A stretch of 64,000 bases of DNA from Paenibacillus sp. YN15 (GTDB lineage Bacteria > Bacillota > Bacilli > Paenibacillales > NBRC-103111). Each line of letters begins with the position of its first letter. The first letter of the stretch is position 1. Below the pieces are notes generated by a model that worked only from the letters and a program-made list of their open reading frames with translations, had not been told where the DNA came from and did no database searches. Position numbers and translations under genes: made by a program. The stretch lies in the NCBI RefSeq assembly GCF_003285005.1, contig NZ_QMFA01000010.1, positions 62,001-126,000 of the forward strand, read 5' to 3'. This document shows positions 40,747 through 50,614 of the stretch, in pieces.

Positions 40747-43700
40747 ATGGGCAATCTGCGAAAAAAAGGAATGGCCCTTGTGTTGGCAGGTCTGCTGGCC
40801 TGGTCGCCGTTCCAAAGCTTCAGCGCCTTTGCCGCCGTCAAAACGGAGGAGGAGCTGGGCCAACTGCCGGGCAGCGAGGTTGTGATTGAAAGCCTGTTTA
40901 AGGATGGGGCCGACTTGAATCCGGAAGCGGCGGCATACGGTTCCATGGAACGCGTTGCTGTAGAGGGGCAGCCGTTTACGGAGGCTATCCGCTTCACCAC
41001 TGCCAAGGAGCCGGCCAGCACCTATTTATTCCAATATGTGCTTCCCGTGGAGCGGGCCATGGATAAGGATGATGTTTTGCTGGCGACCTTCTACGCCCGG
41101 ACCATCAGCTCCACTCACGAGACAGCGGAGGGGCGCGCTACCCTGATGATGGAGAAAAAGGTGGTGTGGAGCCAATCGCTGAAAGAGGAGATTGCCATTC
41201 CGTCGGAATGGAAGCGGTTTCTGATCCCCATCAAGGCCGGATTGGTCATGGAGGAAAATACGGCGCAGGTTACGTTCCGGTTGGGCTACAAGCCCCAGGT
41301 GGTGGAGATTGCCGACCTGAAGGTGGTCAATTACAAGAAGGCGGTGGCCTTCGACGAGCTGCCCAGCACCCCCGTCGTTTATGAAGGCATGGAGGAGGAT
41401 GCCCCTTGGCGGGCGGAGGCCAACCAGCGTATTGAGCAGTTCCGCAAGGGCGATCTGGATGTGGAGGTAAAGGACCAGGCCGGCCAGCCCGTTGCAGGAG
41501 CCGATGTGCAGGTCAGCATGACCAAGCATGATTTCAAGTTTGGGACGGCGGTCAGCAGTGACATGATCTTCGCCGCAACGCCGGAGGCGGAGATATACCG
41601 GACCAAGCTTCAGGAGAATTTCAATGCCGTCGTGATGGAAAATGATATGAAGTGGCCCTGGTGGGAAAAAGATAAAGCCATGGCGGTCAAGGTGTACAAT
41701 TGGCTTGGCGAAAGGGGCTTTGCTGTCAGAGGCCATAACCTGATCTGGGAGGGCGCAGCCCGCCTGCCGGAGGATGTTCCGGGGCTTGTTTCCAACCCGG
41801 CGGCCCTGAACAAGCGGATCGAGGATCACTTTCACGAAACGGCGGGCGTGTTCCGGGGAAGGCTCATAGATTGGGATGTAGTGAACGAGCCGGTTCTGAA
41901 CAGCCTGATCCGCACCGGCACAGGCAACGCGGGAGCAATGGCGGACTGGCTCCAGTGGGCCAAGGAGGCGGACCCGTATGCCAAATTGTACATTAATGAA
42001 ACACAGATTTTGGGTGTGGATGCTCCGGTTATAGAGAGCTTTTCCCAGCTGCTTCAAGACGTGAAGGATCGGAAAGCGCCTCTGGACGGCATTGGCATCC
42101 AGGCGCATTTTGGCAGCACGCCGGTTAGTCCGATGGCTTTTTATAATCAACTGACTCATTTTACCCAGTATGCGCCTGAGATTGCCATTACCGAATTTGA
42201 TATGAATTCCCCCAAGGAGGATATTCAGGGCAAATTCACCCGGGATATTCTGCTGGCCGCCTTCAGCCATCCCAATGTGGAATCCTTCACCATGTGGGGC
42301 TTCTGGGACGGCAAGCATTGGCAGAGCAATGCTCCGCTGTTCCGCAAGGACTGGTCGCTGAAGCCCTCCGGCGAGCAATGGCGGCAGCTGGTGTACGGGG
42401 ACTGGTGGACGGATGTGTCGGGACAAAGCGGCGGGGACGGGCATTTCCGGACCCGGGGCTTCTATGGGGAATATGATGTTACCGTGACCCGGGACGGAGT
42501 TAGCCAGACCGTCAAAACCTCCCTGCTTAAAGGACAGGACAACAAGGTAACCATCGTGTGGGGAGAAGAAAACCCGGCTTCCGGCACAACCTTCGTGCCG
42601 CTGCCGATTCCGCCGCAGACAGGGGATATTACGCCTCCCGTGTGGCCTTACGGTGCTGCCTTCTCCGTACCGGAGACAACGCCCACCTCCGTTAGCCTCC
42701 AGTGGCCGGCAGCCAAGGATAATGTGGCGGTGGACCATTATATTGTCCGCATGAACGGCGAGGTGCTGACGGATGCCTTATCCGGCGCCGTTACCCGCTA
42801 TGATGCAACCCGGCTGGAACCGGGAAAAGACTACTCCTTTACGGTAGAGGCGGCGGACGCCCAGGGCAATCTTTCGGTGGCAAGCCCCGTGCTTGCGGCG
42901 ACTACAGTTGCGGGCAAGGATGACACCCTGCCGGGCTGGACCAAGGGCTCTTATCTGACTCTGAACGAGCTGGAGGAAACTGCGGCAGCCTTGTCCTGGC
43001 CTCTGGGAGTGGATAACGGCGGCATTACGGGCTACCGTGTTTATGTAAACGGGCAAGCAGTCGGAGATACGCCGGACACTCATTACAAGCTCACCGGATT
43101 AACGGGAAATACCCTTTATACTGTTCGTGTTGAGGGGCAAGACAGCGACGGAAATTTGTCCTTGGGCGGACCGGTTGTCATCTTCCGCACCCTGGGCGCT
43201 GCGGACACGGCGCCGCCTGTTTGGCCTGCCGCTTCCGCGCTGAATGCTGCGGATATAACGGCGGAGAGCCTGCAGCTGCAATGGAGCAGCGCTGTGGATA
43301 CGGTTGGCGTGGAAGCCTACCGGCTGTTCAAGGATGACGTGGAACTGGTTACCCTGCCTGCTTCCGCCAACTCCTATACAGTCAGCGGACTTTCTCCCCA
43401 TACCGCTTACCACTTCCGGGTGGAAGCAGGGGACAGCAGCGGCAATTGGTCAGCCGCAGGTCCGGCCCTGACCGTCACTACGGAGGTGAAGGGCGATGCG
43501 GCTGCTCCCGTTTGGCCGTTGGCCAGAGCCCTGACCTACCGTTCCCTTGGGGATCATTCCGTCAGCCTGGACTGGACAGCCGCTCAGGATGATACAGCCG
43601 TTGCCTCCTACAGACTGTACCGCAACGGGGCCCTTCTGGATACGGTGAGCGGGGATGCTCTTACGTACACCGCAGCCGGGCTGGAGCCTGGAGCATCGTA

Positions 43701-46700
43701 TACCTTCCGGGTAGAGGCAGGGGATGCCTCCGGCAACTGGACGGCCAACGGGCCGTCGGTAACGGTGAAGACCTTCTCCGGCGTGGTGCGCAAGGAGCAG
43801 CGGATTTATCCCAGCGACGATGCTTTTATTCAAGCGCCGGCAACATTTGGCGGGGATGGCACAACCCTGAACCTGGATTACCTGCGGTTCAAGAACGCGG
43901 CCGGTGTCTCCGGCAGCGAAACCAATAAGAATACAGGCAACAACCGCCGGGTTTATCTGAAGTTCCCGCTTCAGACGGTAACCGGGCAGGTATACAAGGC
44001 ATCGCTTCACCTGTACGTCTATGATGTGCAGACGCCCAATCTGGATATCAGCATGGATTTGTATGCCACAGGAGATAATTGGTCAGAGACGGCAATCAAC
44101 TGGAAGAACAAGCCGGAGGACGGACCGAAATTGGCTTCAACGGTTGTCCGCAACTCCAAGTATTGGAAGGAGTTTGCGGTGGACGGCTATGTGGCCTCCG
44201 AGCTGGCGGCGGATGCTGCCAAGACAGTAAGCTTCAAGCTCCAGGATGATGAATGGAAGGACCAGAACGTGGATATGTACTCCAAGGAATCCACTGTTTC
44301 CGGCGCTGTGTACCGGCCTTATCTGCTGGTGGGCACCGAGGAGATTCCCGTGGATGAAGCACCGCCTGAATGGACGGCTGCTGTGCTCCATGCCGACAGG
44401 GTAACTCCCCAGTCGGTAACCCTCTCCTGGCCGGAGGCGCAGGATGGGCAGGGCGTCAACGGGTATGTGGTTTATCAGGACGGTGTGCAGATTGCCCAGA
44501 CGGGTTCGGATGTATTCGCTTATACCATCACAGGGTTGGCTCCTGCCACGGCCTATACCTTCCGGGTGGAAGCAAAGGATGCAGTACAGGAATCTGCAAC
44601 CGGACCGGTTCTCCAGCTGCAACTGCCACCGGCTGATACGGCTGCTCCTGTCTGGCCTGCAGCTGCGCAGTTGACTGCAAGCGATGCGAGCCGCCATGGC
44701 GTGTCTCTTGCCTGGACGCCTGCAGAGGACCAGTATGGAGTGGCAGCCTACGAAATTTATCTGCAAGGAAAGCTGCTGGCGGCTGTGCCGGGAACGGCCG
44801 CAACCTACCGCGCCGAGGGGCTGGAACCGGGAACAACCCACAGCTTCCGGATTGCTGCGCGGGATGAAGCGGGCAATGCCGCTGACGGTCCTTCCCTCCA
44901 GGTGGCGACATCCCCTGCGGATACGGCGCCGCCTCAATGGACGGCAGGCAGCGCTCTTGTCATCTCCAGCCTCAGTGTAACCGGCGTCCGGCTGAACTGG
45001 CCTGAAGCAGCGGATGATACGGGTGTGGCGCAATACAAGCTTTTCACCGATGAAAGTGTGACTGCTCTCCTGGAGCCGGCTGTCAGAGAATATTATGTGA
45101 CAGGTCTTGTGCCGGGGAACTCCTACCGCTTTGCAGTAGCTGCTGTGGATGCGGCCGGGAATGCCTCCACACCTCTGGAGCTGGAGCAAGTGGCTGCATT
45201 GGCGCTGGATACGATTACGCCCCAGTGGCCAACCGGCTCTGTGCTGACTGCCGAGCGGTCCGGAAACAAGGTGCTGCTGAATTGGGACGCAGCTGTGGAC
45301 AATGTAGGCATCCGCCAATACGAGCTGTACCATAATGGAGTTTGGATCGGGACAGCGGCAGGCGATGCCACCTCTTATCTGTGGGAGGGACTTATGGATG
45401 AAGGCTCCGTATTTAAGGTGGAGGCGGTTGATCTGATGGGCAATGCTACCGTCTTCGGACCTTCTACCGAGCCTCCGGTTGCCTGGGATACGACGCCTCC
45501 TGCCTGGCTGAACGGCAGCCAGCTTACGGCTGAAGCTGTCAGCGAAACTGCCATTACCCTGGCCTGGAGTACGGCTGTTGACAGAATGGGCGTGGCGCAG
45601 TACCGCTTGTACATGAACGGGAGCGCCATCAAGGAGCTGGAGGGCACAACCTGGCGGGTTGACAATCTGAAATTGGGCACAGAGTATGTCTTCAAGGTGG
45701 AGGCTGCGGATGAGGCGGGCAACTGGTCTGTCAACGGTCCGTCGCTTACCGTCCGCACCCGTTCCGCATCTTCCGGCGGAGGCGGGGGCAGCCCCGATAA
45801 TTCCGGGCCTACTCTCACAGTGGAGAACGGAGCAGTCCGGCTTCTTTTCCCGGAAAAGGCGGCAGTTGAAGGCAAGGCAGCATTCACTGCAACTGATTCA
45901 AAGCTGGCGGATGCCTTCAGCAAGGCTTCCGCACAGAACGGCGGCCAAAAGGCGCTTTCCCTCGTTCTCCCCAAATCAGCGGGGGCCAAGGAATATGCCG
46001 TCAGCATTCCCGCTTCATATCTTGCAGGGAAGAACTCCGCCGGTTCTCTGGCGCTGGTGACGGAATGGGGAACTCTGGAGCTTCCCGGCAATATGCTGGG
46101 CAATCATCCGGCGGCGCAAGGGGCCAAGGAGATTGCGGTTTCCATTGCATTAAGCCCGCTGTCTGCCCGTTCCAATGTGCCTGGAGAGCAAATCGCCGGT
46201 TTGACCTTGCAGGCAACGGCCGACGGAACCTCCCTCGTTTACGATAACAAACAAGCGCCTGTTCAAGTGCGGATTCCTTATGCGCTGACCGGGGGCAAGC
46301 AGGCGGATCTGCTGAATGTATGGTATATAGACGCCAACGGCAAGGCAAAGCTGGTTCCCTCCGGGCGGTATGAGGGCGGCGCAGGCGAAATGCAGTTTAC
46401 CGCCAGCCATTTCGGCACCTTCGTTGTCTCCTATTGGCAGCGGAGCTTCGCCGATCTGGAAAAGACTCCGTGGGCCCGCCAGGCTGTAGAGACGCTGGCC
46501 TCCAAGGGGATCATTAACGGCGTGTCGGATACGGAGTTTGCGCCGGATGCTGCTGTCACCCGGGCTGATTTTGCCAAGCTGCTGGTGGATGCCCTGGGGC
46601 TGTCCGCTTCTGTGGAAGCAAGCTTCGAGGATGTCCGGTCAGGCGACTATTATTACGAGGCTGTGGGCATTGCCCATAAGCTGGGCATTGTAAACGGGAT

Positions 46701-46995
46701 CGAGAGCGGCGTATTCGCGCCGAAATCCTTCCTGACCCGGCAGGACATGTTCCTGATGATGTCGCGGGCTTTGGCCAAGGCAGGCAAGCCTGTGCCGGGA
46801 GCCGATCCGTCCTCGCTGTCCGCATACAGCGATGGCGATGCGGTAGCGGAATATGCCCAAGCCGCTGTAGCATCCATGGTGAAGGCGGGGCTGATCGAAG
46901 GCTCCGATGGGGCGGTTAAGCCTCTGGATCGCTCCACCAGAGCGGAAACAGCGGTAATGCTTCACAGACTGTTCCGGTTTGTCTTCGCTCAGTAA
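40747..46995 (+). CDS. SLH-anchored GH10 endo-beta-1,4-xylanase, multidomain
   Basis: Cell-wall-bound xylanase of 2082 residues. Order: signal peptide (1-30); an N-terminal CBM-like region (about 45-200); the GH10 barrel (about 225-560) with acid/base E381 in WDVVNEP and nucleophile E483 in ITEFDM; four fibronectin-III domains; a CBM96/DNRLRE-type domain (IYPSDDAFIQ to WSETAINWKNKP); five more fibronectin-III domains; a glycine linker; a beta-rich domain; and three SLH repeats from about 1900. All catalytic residues are intact. The ATG at 40747 is preceded by AAGGTGG. It shares SLH and CBM96 architecture with glycosidase B. The substrate should be xylan. Confidence 0.95.
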   Translation: MGNLRKKGMALVLAGLLAWSPFQSFSAFAAVKTEEELGQLPGSEVVIESLFKDGADLNPEAAAYGSMERVAVEGQPFTEAIRFTTAKEPASTYLFQYVLPVERAMDKDDVLLATFYARTISSTHETAEGRATLMMEKKVVWSQSLKEEIAIPSEWKRFLIPIKAGLVMEENTAQVTFRLGYKPQVVEIADLKVVNYKKAVAFDELPSTPVVYEGMEEDAPWRAEANQRIEQFRKGDLDVEVKDQAGQPVAGADVQVSMTKHDFKFGTAVSSDMIFAATPEAEIYRTKLQENFNAVVMENDMKWPWWEKDKAMAVKVYNWLGERGFAVRGHNLIWEGAARLPEDVPGLVSNPAALNKRIEDHFHETAGVFRGRLIDWDVVNEPVLNSLIRTGTGNAGAMADWLQWAKEADPYAKLYINETQILGVDAPVIESFSQLLQDVKDRKAPLDGIGIQAHFGSTPVSPMAFYNQLTHFTQYAPEIAITEFDMNSPKEDIQGKFTRDILLAAFSHPNVESFTMWGFWDGKHWQSNAPLFRKDWSLKPSGEQWRQLVYGDWWTDVSGQSGGDGHFRTRGFYGEYDVTVTRDGVSQTVKTSLLKGQDNKVTIVWGEENPASGTTFVPLPIPPQTGDITPPVWPYGAAFSVPETTPTSVSLQWPAAKDNVAVDHYIVRMNGEVLTDALSGAVTRYDATRLEPGKDYSFTVEAADAQGNLSVASPVLAATTVAGKDDTLPGWTKGSYLTLNELEETAAALSWPLGVDNGGITGYRVYVNGQAVGDTPDTHYKLTGLTGNTLYTVRVEGQDSDGNLSLGGPVVIFRTLGAADTAPPVWPAASALNAADITAESLQLQWSSAVDTVGVEAYRLFKDDVELVTLPASANSYTVSGLSPHTAYHFRVEAGDSSGNWSAAGPALTVTTEVKGDAAAPVWPLARALTYRSLGDHSVSLDWTAAQDDTAVASYRLYRNGALLDTVSGDALTYTAAGLEPGASYTFRVEAGDASGNWTANGPSVTVKTFSGVVRKEQRIYPSDDAFIQAPATFGGDGTTLNLDYLRFKNAAGVSGSETNKNTGNNRRVYLKFPLQTVTGQVYKASLHLYVYDVQTPNLDISMDLYATGDNWSETAINWKNKPEDGPKLASTVVRNSKYWKEFAVDGYVASELAADAAKTVSFKLQDDEWKDQNVDMYSKESTVSGAVYRPYLLVGTEEIPVDEAPPEWTAAVLHADRVTPQSVTLSWPEAQDGQGVNGYVVYQDGVQIAQTGSDVFAYTITGLAPATAYTFRVEAKDAVQESATGPVLQLQLPPADTAAPVWPAAAQLTASDASRHGVSLAWTPAEDQYGVAAYEIYLQGKLLAAVPGTAATYRAEGLEPGTTHSFRIAARDEAGNAADGPSLQVATSPADTAPPQWTAGSALVISSLSVTGVRLNWPEAADDTGVAQYKLFTDESVTALLEPAVREYYVTGLVPGNSYRFAVAAVDAAGNASTPLELEQVAALALDTITPQWPTGSVLTAERSGNKVLLNWDAAVDNVGIRQYELYHNGVWIGTAAGDATSYLWEGLMDEGSVFKVEAVDLMGNATVFGPSTEPPVAWDTTPPAWLNGSQLTAEAVSETAITLAWSTAVDRMGVAQYRLYMNGSAIKELEGTTWRVDNLKLGTEYVFKVEAADEAGNWSVNGPSLTVRTRSASSGGGGGSPDNSGPTLTVENGAVRLLFPEKAAVEGKAAFTATDSKLADAFSKASAQNGGQKALSLVLPKSAGAKEYAVSIPASYLAGKNSAGSLALVTEWGTLELPGNMLGNHPAAQGAKEIAVSIALSPLSARSNVPGEQIAGLTLQATADGTSLVYDNKQAPVQVRIPYALTGGKQADLLNVWYIDANGKAKLVPSGRYEGGAGEMQFTASHFGTFVVSYWQRSFADLEKTPWARQAVETLASKGIINGVSDTEFAPDAAVTRADFAKLLVDALGLSASVEASFEDVRSGDYYYEAVGIAHKLGIVNGIESGVFAPKSFLTRQDMFLMMSRALAKAGKPVPGADPSSLSAYSDGDAVAEYAQAAVASMVKAGLIEGSDGAVKPLDRSTRAETAVMLHRLFRFVFAQ

Positions 46996-47012
46996 CGCAG
47001 CTTAAGGAGAAT

Positions 47013-47045
47013 GCACCGTGCCTGGAAAAGGGCGCGGTGCTTTTT
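47013..47045 (+). terminator. Intrinsic terminator after the xylanase gene
   Basis: GCACCGTGCC and GGCGCGGTGC pair with an eight-base loop and are followed by five T. Confidence 0.9.
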
Positions 47046-47062
47046 CGCCGCTTGCTTGGTGT

Positions 47063-47139
47063 TGGTTGCTGTTGCTTAGCGTGGGTTGCTATTGCTCGTT
47101 GATTGCTATTGCTTAGCGTTGATTGCTATTGCTTACTGT
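47063..47139. repeat. 20-bp tandem repeat, four copies
   Basis: Unit TGATTGCTATTGCTTAGCGT with variants at 47063, 47083 (shortened to 17), 47100 and 47120. It sits between the xylanase terminator and the sensor-kinase gene, where a promoter would be expected. Confidence 0.8.
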
Positions 47140-47224
47140 TAGCGGCTGATGCAAAAGAATAGGATTGTGCATTTTAACGGGGCCTTGTAGACTAGAAGCA
47201 GCAGGTCAAGGGACAGGAGCCGAG

Positions 47225-49027
47225 GTGAGGAGCATCCATTTTTTCTTAGATAAAATAAATAATTCCCTTAAATGGAAGCTTATTTCTATTATTGCCGGAA
47301 TCCTGTTGCTGACGGTATCCGGGATTGGCGTCATCAGCTATACCAAGACGGCTGCCTCTGTCCGGGAGGATATTGACCGGCTTAGCGTACAGGTGCTGAA
47401 GCAGGCCAATATGAATTTGGACCGCTACTACTCGGAATATGATATGGCCTTTCTGATGCTGGGCAACAGCCTGGAGGTCAGGGAATGGCTGCGCCTGTCC
47501 GCATCGCCAATTTCCTCGGAGTTCATCCGTTATTACGACCGCATTAAGGAAAATTATCTGAACCGGATGTTCCTGCAATATCCGGAAATTCTCTCGGTAT
47601 CCTTGTACAAGCCGGGAGGGGGAGAGCATCATTTTGTCAACGCCCACACGCTTCCGCTGACATACAGCCTGCAGGACGAGCCTTATTTTAGCCAGACGGG
47701 CAATTATGACAAGGTCAAATTCATTACCGGTTTTTCCGATCATTATCTGGATGCCGACAGCCGCAGTCTGCGACTCCCGGTGCTCACCCTGTTCAAGCAG
47801 TTTTATGGCGGATACCTCAAGATGGATATTTCTCTTACGGCCTCCCAGAAGGTGATGGAGCAAATCCATATTGTCGATTCCGACAGCGCTGTGGTTATGG
47901 ATGAGGACGGAACCATTATCCATCATTCCCGTCCCGGCGAGGTGATGGGCCGCATGGACGAGCATCTGGTGGAGAAGGTCAAGGGCAAGCGGGAAGGCTC
48001 CTTCTATGACCAAACCCGCAATGAACTGATCGTGTACCAAACCATCCCTCTTACAGGGTGGAAAATTATCGCCATGCTCCCCTATTCGCAGGTTGCCAAA
48101 AGCATCCTCTATACGCGCAATATGATGATTGCCCTGGCCATAGGGGCACTGGCGGTTTCGGTGGTGCTGACGTACTTTGCCGCCTCCTCCATTACCCGGC
48201 GCATCTCCGGCCTGCGGGGAACCATGAAGCAGATGCAATACAAGAATGACTTTGCTATCCGGGCGGAGGTGGCGGGCAGGGACGAGGTGGCGGATCTGAG
48301 CAAGTCCTTCAATAATCTCTTGGAGCATCTGGAGCAGTCCGTTGCCGATCTCACAGAGACCCGGGTGCTTCAGCACCGCGCGGTGATCTCCGCCCTCCAG
48401 TCCCAGATCAACTCCCACTTTCTGTACAATACCCTGGAAACCATCAATTCCATGGCCGTCATTGGCCGCCAGCCCCAGATCGGGCTTGTGGCCGTATCCC
48501 TCTCCAGTATGCTCCGGTACACCTCCAATTTTAAGGATGACCAGGTGTTGCTGGCGGATGAGGTCAGGCATGTGGAGCATTATTTGAACATTATGAAAAT
48601 CAGGTACAAGGATGAGCTGACGTATGAGCTGCAAATTCCCGGCGAGCTGCTGGAGGCGTTATGCACGAAGGCGCTGCTGCAGCCGCTGGTGGAAAACAGC
48701 ATCAAGCATACCCGGGAGGAAACGGGAGCGGCCGTTCATATTATTGTGTCGGCTGCGGCTGCAGCGGACGGGCGGCTTCATCTGACGGTGCGGGACAATG
48801 GCCCCGGCTTCGGGGAGGAAGTGCTGGCCAGGCTTATCCAGGAGCAGGCCGATTGCCGCATTATGAAACCCCAGGCTACCCGGGTGGGGTTGTCCAACCT
48901 GATCGAAAGGCTTCATATGTTTTATGGCGGCGAGGCGGTCATTCATTTCGGAAATGGCTCCGGCGGCGAGGGGGAGGGAGCTGTGGTGGAGCTTTTCCTG
49001 CCCCTTCATATCCGCTCACACGTGTAG
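47225..49027 (+). CDS. Sensor histidine kinase, YesM type
   Basis: Membrane kinase of 600 residues. Spans at about residues 18-38 and 298-318 enclose an extracellular Cache-like domain. A HAMP linker (SSITRRISGLRGTMKQM) follows. The catalytic part is of the His_kinase/LytS-YesM class with H398 in QSQINSHFLYNTLETINS, and the ATPase motifs are LLQPLVENSIKH and RDNGPGF. The GTG at 47225 has AGGAG six bases upstream. The response-regulator gene starts 23 bases after its stop. Such pairs in Paenibacillus sense plant polysaccharide breakdown products; the adjacent xylanase and binding protein make xylo-oligosaccharides the natural guess. Confidence 0.92.
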   Translation: MRSIHFFLDKINNSLKWKLISIIAGILLLTVSGIGVISYTKTAASVREDIDRLSVQVLKQANMNLDRYYSEYDMAFLMLGNSLEVREWLRLSASPISSEFIRYYDRIKENYLNRMFLQYPEILSVSLYKPGGGEHHFVNAHTLPLTYSLQDEPYFSQTGNYDKVKFITGFSDHYLDADSRSLRLPVLTLFKQFYGGYLKMDISLTASQKVMEQIHIVDSDSAVVMDEDGTIIHHSRPGEVMGRMDEHLVEKVKGKREGSFYDQTRNELIVYQTIPLTGWKIIAMLPYSQVAKSILYTRNMMIALAIGALAVSVVLTYFAASSITRRISGLRGTMKQMQYKNDFAIRAEVAGRDEVADLSKSFNNLLEHLEQSVADLTETRVLQHRAVISALQSQINSHFLYNTLETINSMAVIGRQPQIGLVAVSLSSMLRYTSNFKDDQVLLADEVRHVEHYLNIMKIRYKDELTYELQIPGELLEALCTKALLQPLVENSIKHTREETGAAVHIIVSAAAAADGRLHLTVRDNGPGFGEEVLARLIQEQADCRIMKPQATRVGLSNLIERLHMFYGGEAVIHFGNGSGGEGEGAVVELFLPLHIRSHV

Positions 49028-49050
49028 GATAGAAAGCTGAGGTGTGCACT

Positions 49051-50160
49051 ATGTACCGGATGATCATCGTAGATGACGAGGAATTGATACGGGAAAGCGT
49101 TTCCATTCAATTGTCGGAGCTTGCCGGGATTGCGGTTTCCGCCCTTCAGCCCAACGGCTGCAAGGCTCTGGAATGGCTGGAGGAGAACTATGCCGATATT
49201 TGTCTGACGGATGTGCGTATGCCCCTGATGGACGGGCTGCAATTGATCGAAGCCATTAATGAGCGGTTTCCCTGGATGACCTGCGTGGTGATTTCCAGCT
49301 ATGACGAGTTCCAATACGCCCGGAAAAGCATGATGCTGGGGGCTGTGGATTATGTGCTGAAGCCCATTGACCGGGAGCTGCTGCATGAGGCTGTCAGCAA
49401 GGCATGCGCCAAAAACAGCCATCAGCGGCAGCACGAGGCCAACCGGCTCCTGCTGCAAAAGCTCCCCTTCCACAAGCCGTTGCTGGATAAATGGCTGGAG
49501 GTGATTCTTTCGGTTTATTCCCATGTCCAGCCCTTGCTGGTGGTGGATACGCTGGCGGTTTTTGAGGAGTGGGCAGGAGAACGCTTCCAGCTGTTGAACG
49601 AGCTGTCCATGGCTTGGGTGCGGCTTCTGGCGGAGGAATTGAAGAAGCAGGAGCTCCATGCTTTCTATGAGGAAGGCGAGGATGCCGGGTTGGGGGAGGC
49701 CAGCCTGAGCCGTGAAGAGGCCAGGCGGTATTTCCGCTTGGGTGCGGTAAGAAGACTGGAGCAAAGCTCCTTATTGTTTCTGGACCATGCCCGCCAGCTA
49801 AGAAGCCTTCAGAAGGAAGGGCCGGTAGACAAGGTGAAGGGGTTTATCGAGAGCCATTACGCGGAGAGCTTCAGTCTGCAGGAGCTGGCGGATTACGCGG
49901 CCATGAGCCGGTCTTATATGGCGAAGCTGTTTAAGGAACAGACCGGCCTCACCATCTGGTCCTATTGCATCAATGTGCGGATGAAAAAGGCCCGCGAGCT
50001 GCTGCTTACCACCACCTTGAAAAGCTACGAAGTGGCGCTTCAGGTAGGCTATGAGAACAGCATCCATTTTTCGCGGATCTTCAAGCAATACCACGGCCTG
50101 AACCCCATGGAGTACAAAGAGAAATTTGCCTCAGGCCCGGCGGGCGGGCAGGACTTTTAG
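49051..50160 (+). CDS. AraC-type response regulator, YesN type
   Basis: Response regulator of 369 residues, cognate to the preceding kinase. The receiver has D8-D9 and the phosphorylated D54 in ICLTDVRMPLMDG, and KPID as its lysine loop. The C-terminal AraC double helix-turn-helix begins near residue 265 (FSLQELADYAAMSRSYMAKLFKEQTG and YEVALQVGYENSIHFSRIFKQYHG as the two halves). The ATG at 49051 is preceded by GAGGTG; a GTG at 49042 is possible but has a weaker site. Likely targets are the binding protein and xylanase genes, by position. Confidence 0.93.
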   Translation: MYRMIIVDDEELIRESVSIQLSELAGIAVSALQPNGCKALEWLEENYADICLTDVRMPLMDGLQLIEAINERFPWMTCVVISSYDEFQYARKSMMLGAVDYVLKPIDRELLHEAVSKACAKNSHQRQHEANRLLLQKLPFHKPLLDKWLEVILSVYSHVQPLLVVDTLAVFEEWAGERFQLLNELSMAWVRLLAEELKKQELHAFYEEGEDAGLGEASLSREEARRYFRLGAVRRLEQSSLLFLDHARQLRSLQKEGPVDKVKGFIESHYAESFSLQELADYAAMSRSYMAKLFKEQTGLTIWSYCINVRMKKARELLLTTTLKSYEVALQVGYENSIHFSRIFKQYHGLNPMEYKEKFASGPAGGQDF

Positions 50161-50248
50161 CGCAGAACGGGCCATACTCCTGGGTATCATGTCCATATCG
50201 GGTCCCACTCTCCATCCATATACTTATCTGGAGGAAGGAGGTGGGAAT

Positions 50249-50614
50249 ATGGCTAATCTGATTTTACCCCGTCAGCCTCTTGTGTCGTATACGCTGTACA
50301 ATTACTTTATGACCGCTCCTGCCGGAGGCATTGCTCTTGCGGCAAATACGGCTTCCGAAATCGGCCCCGATACCGCTGGATTCTCCTGGGCGGACAATAC
50401 GGGCGCCGCGGTGACCGAATTCGCTGTTGACCCCAGCACACCTGTTGCAGGCCACCAATATGGCATTGAATTTTATGTCGAAGGGCAGCTGCAGCAAAGA
50501 AACCTGGTTACGACAGTAACCAACGAGTCGCTGGCATTGACATCCGCTACCGCAGGCACCATACCGGAAGGGGCAAGGGTTACGCTGACGATTCTGGACT
50601 TCACCGTTTCGTAA
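50249..50614 (+). CDS. DUF4183-type protein
   Basis: A 121-residue protein with GGAAGGAGGTG before its ATG. It is beta-rich, without signal peptide or membrane span. The C-terminal half (GIEFYVEGQLQQRNLVTTV to IPEGARVTLTILDFTVS) fits the DUF4183 pattern, seen in Bacillales proteins often linked to spore-surface or phage-tail-like fibres. The last 14 bases overlap the 3' end of another DUF4183-like gene on the opposite strand. Spore-coat or exosporium function is a guess. Confidence 0.75.
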   Translation: MANLILPRQPLVSYTLYNYFMTAPAGGIALAANTASEIGPDTAGFSWADNTGAAVTEFAVDPSTPVAGHQYGIEFYVEGQLQQRNLVTTVTNESLALTSATAGTIPEGARVTLTILDFTVS

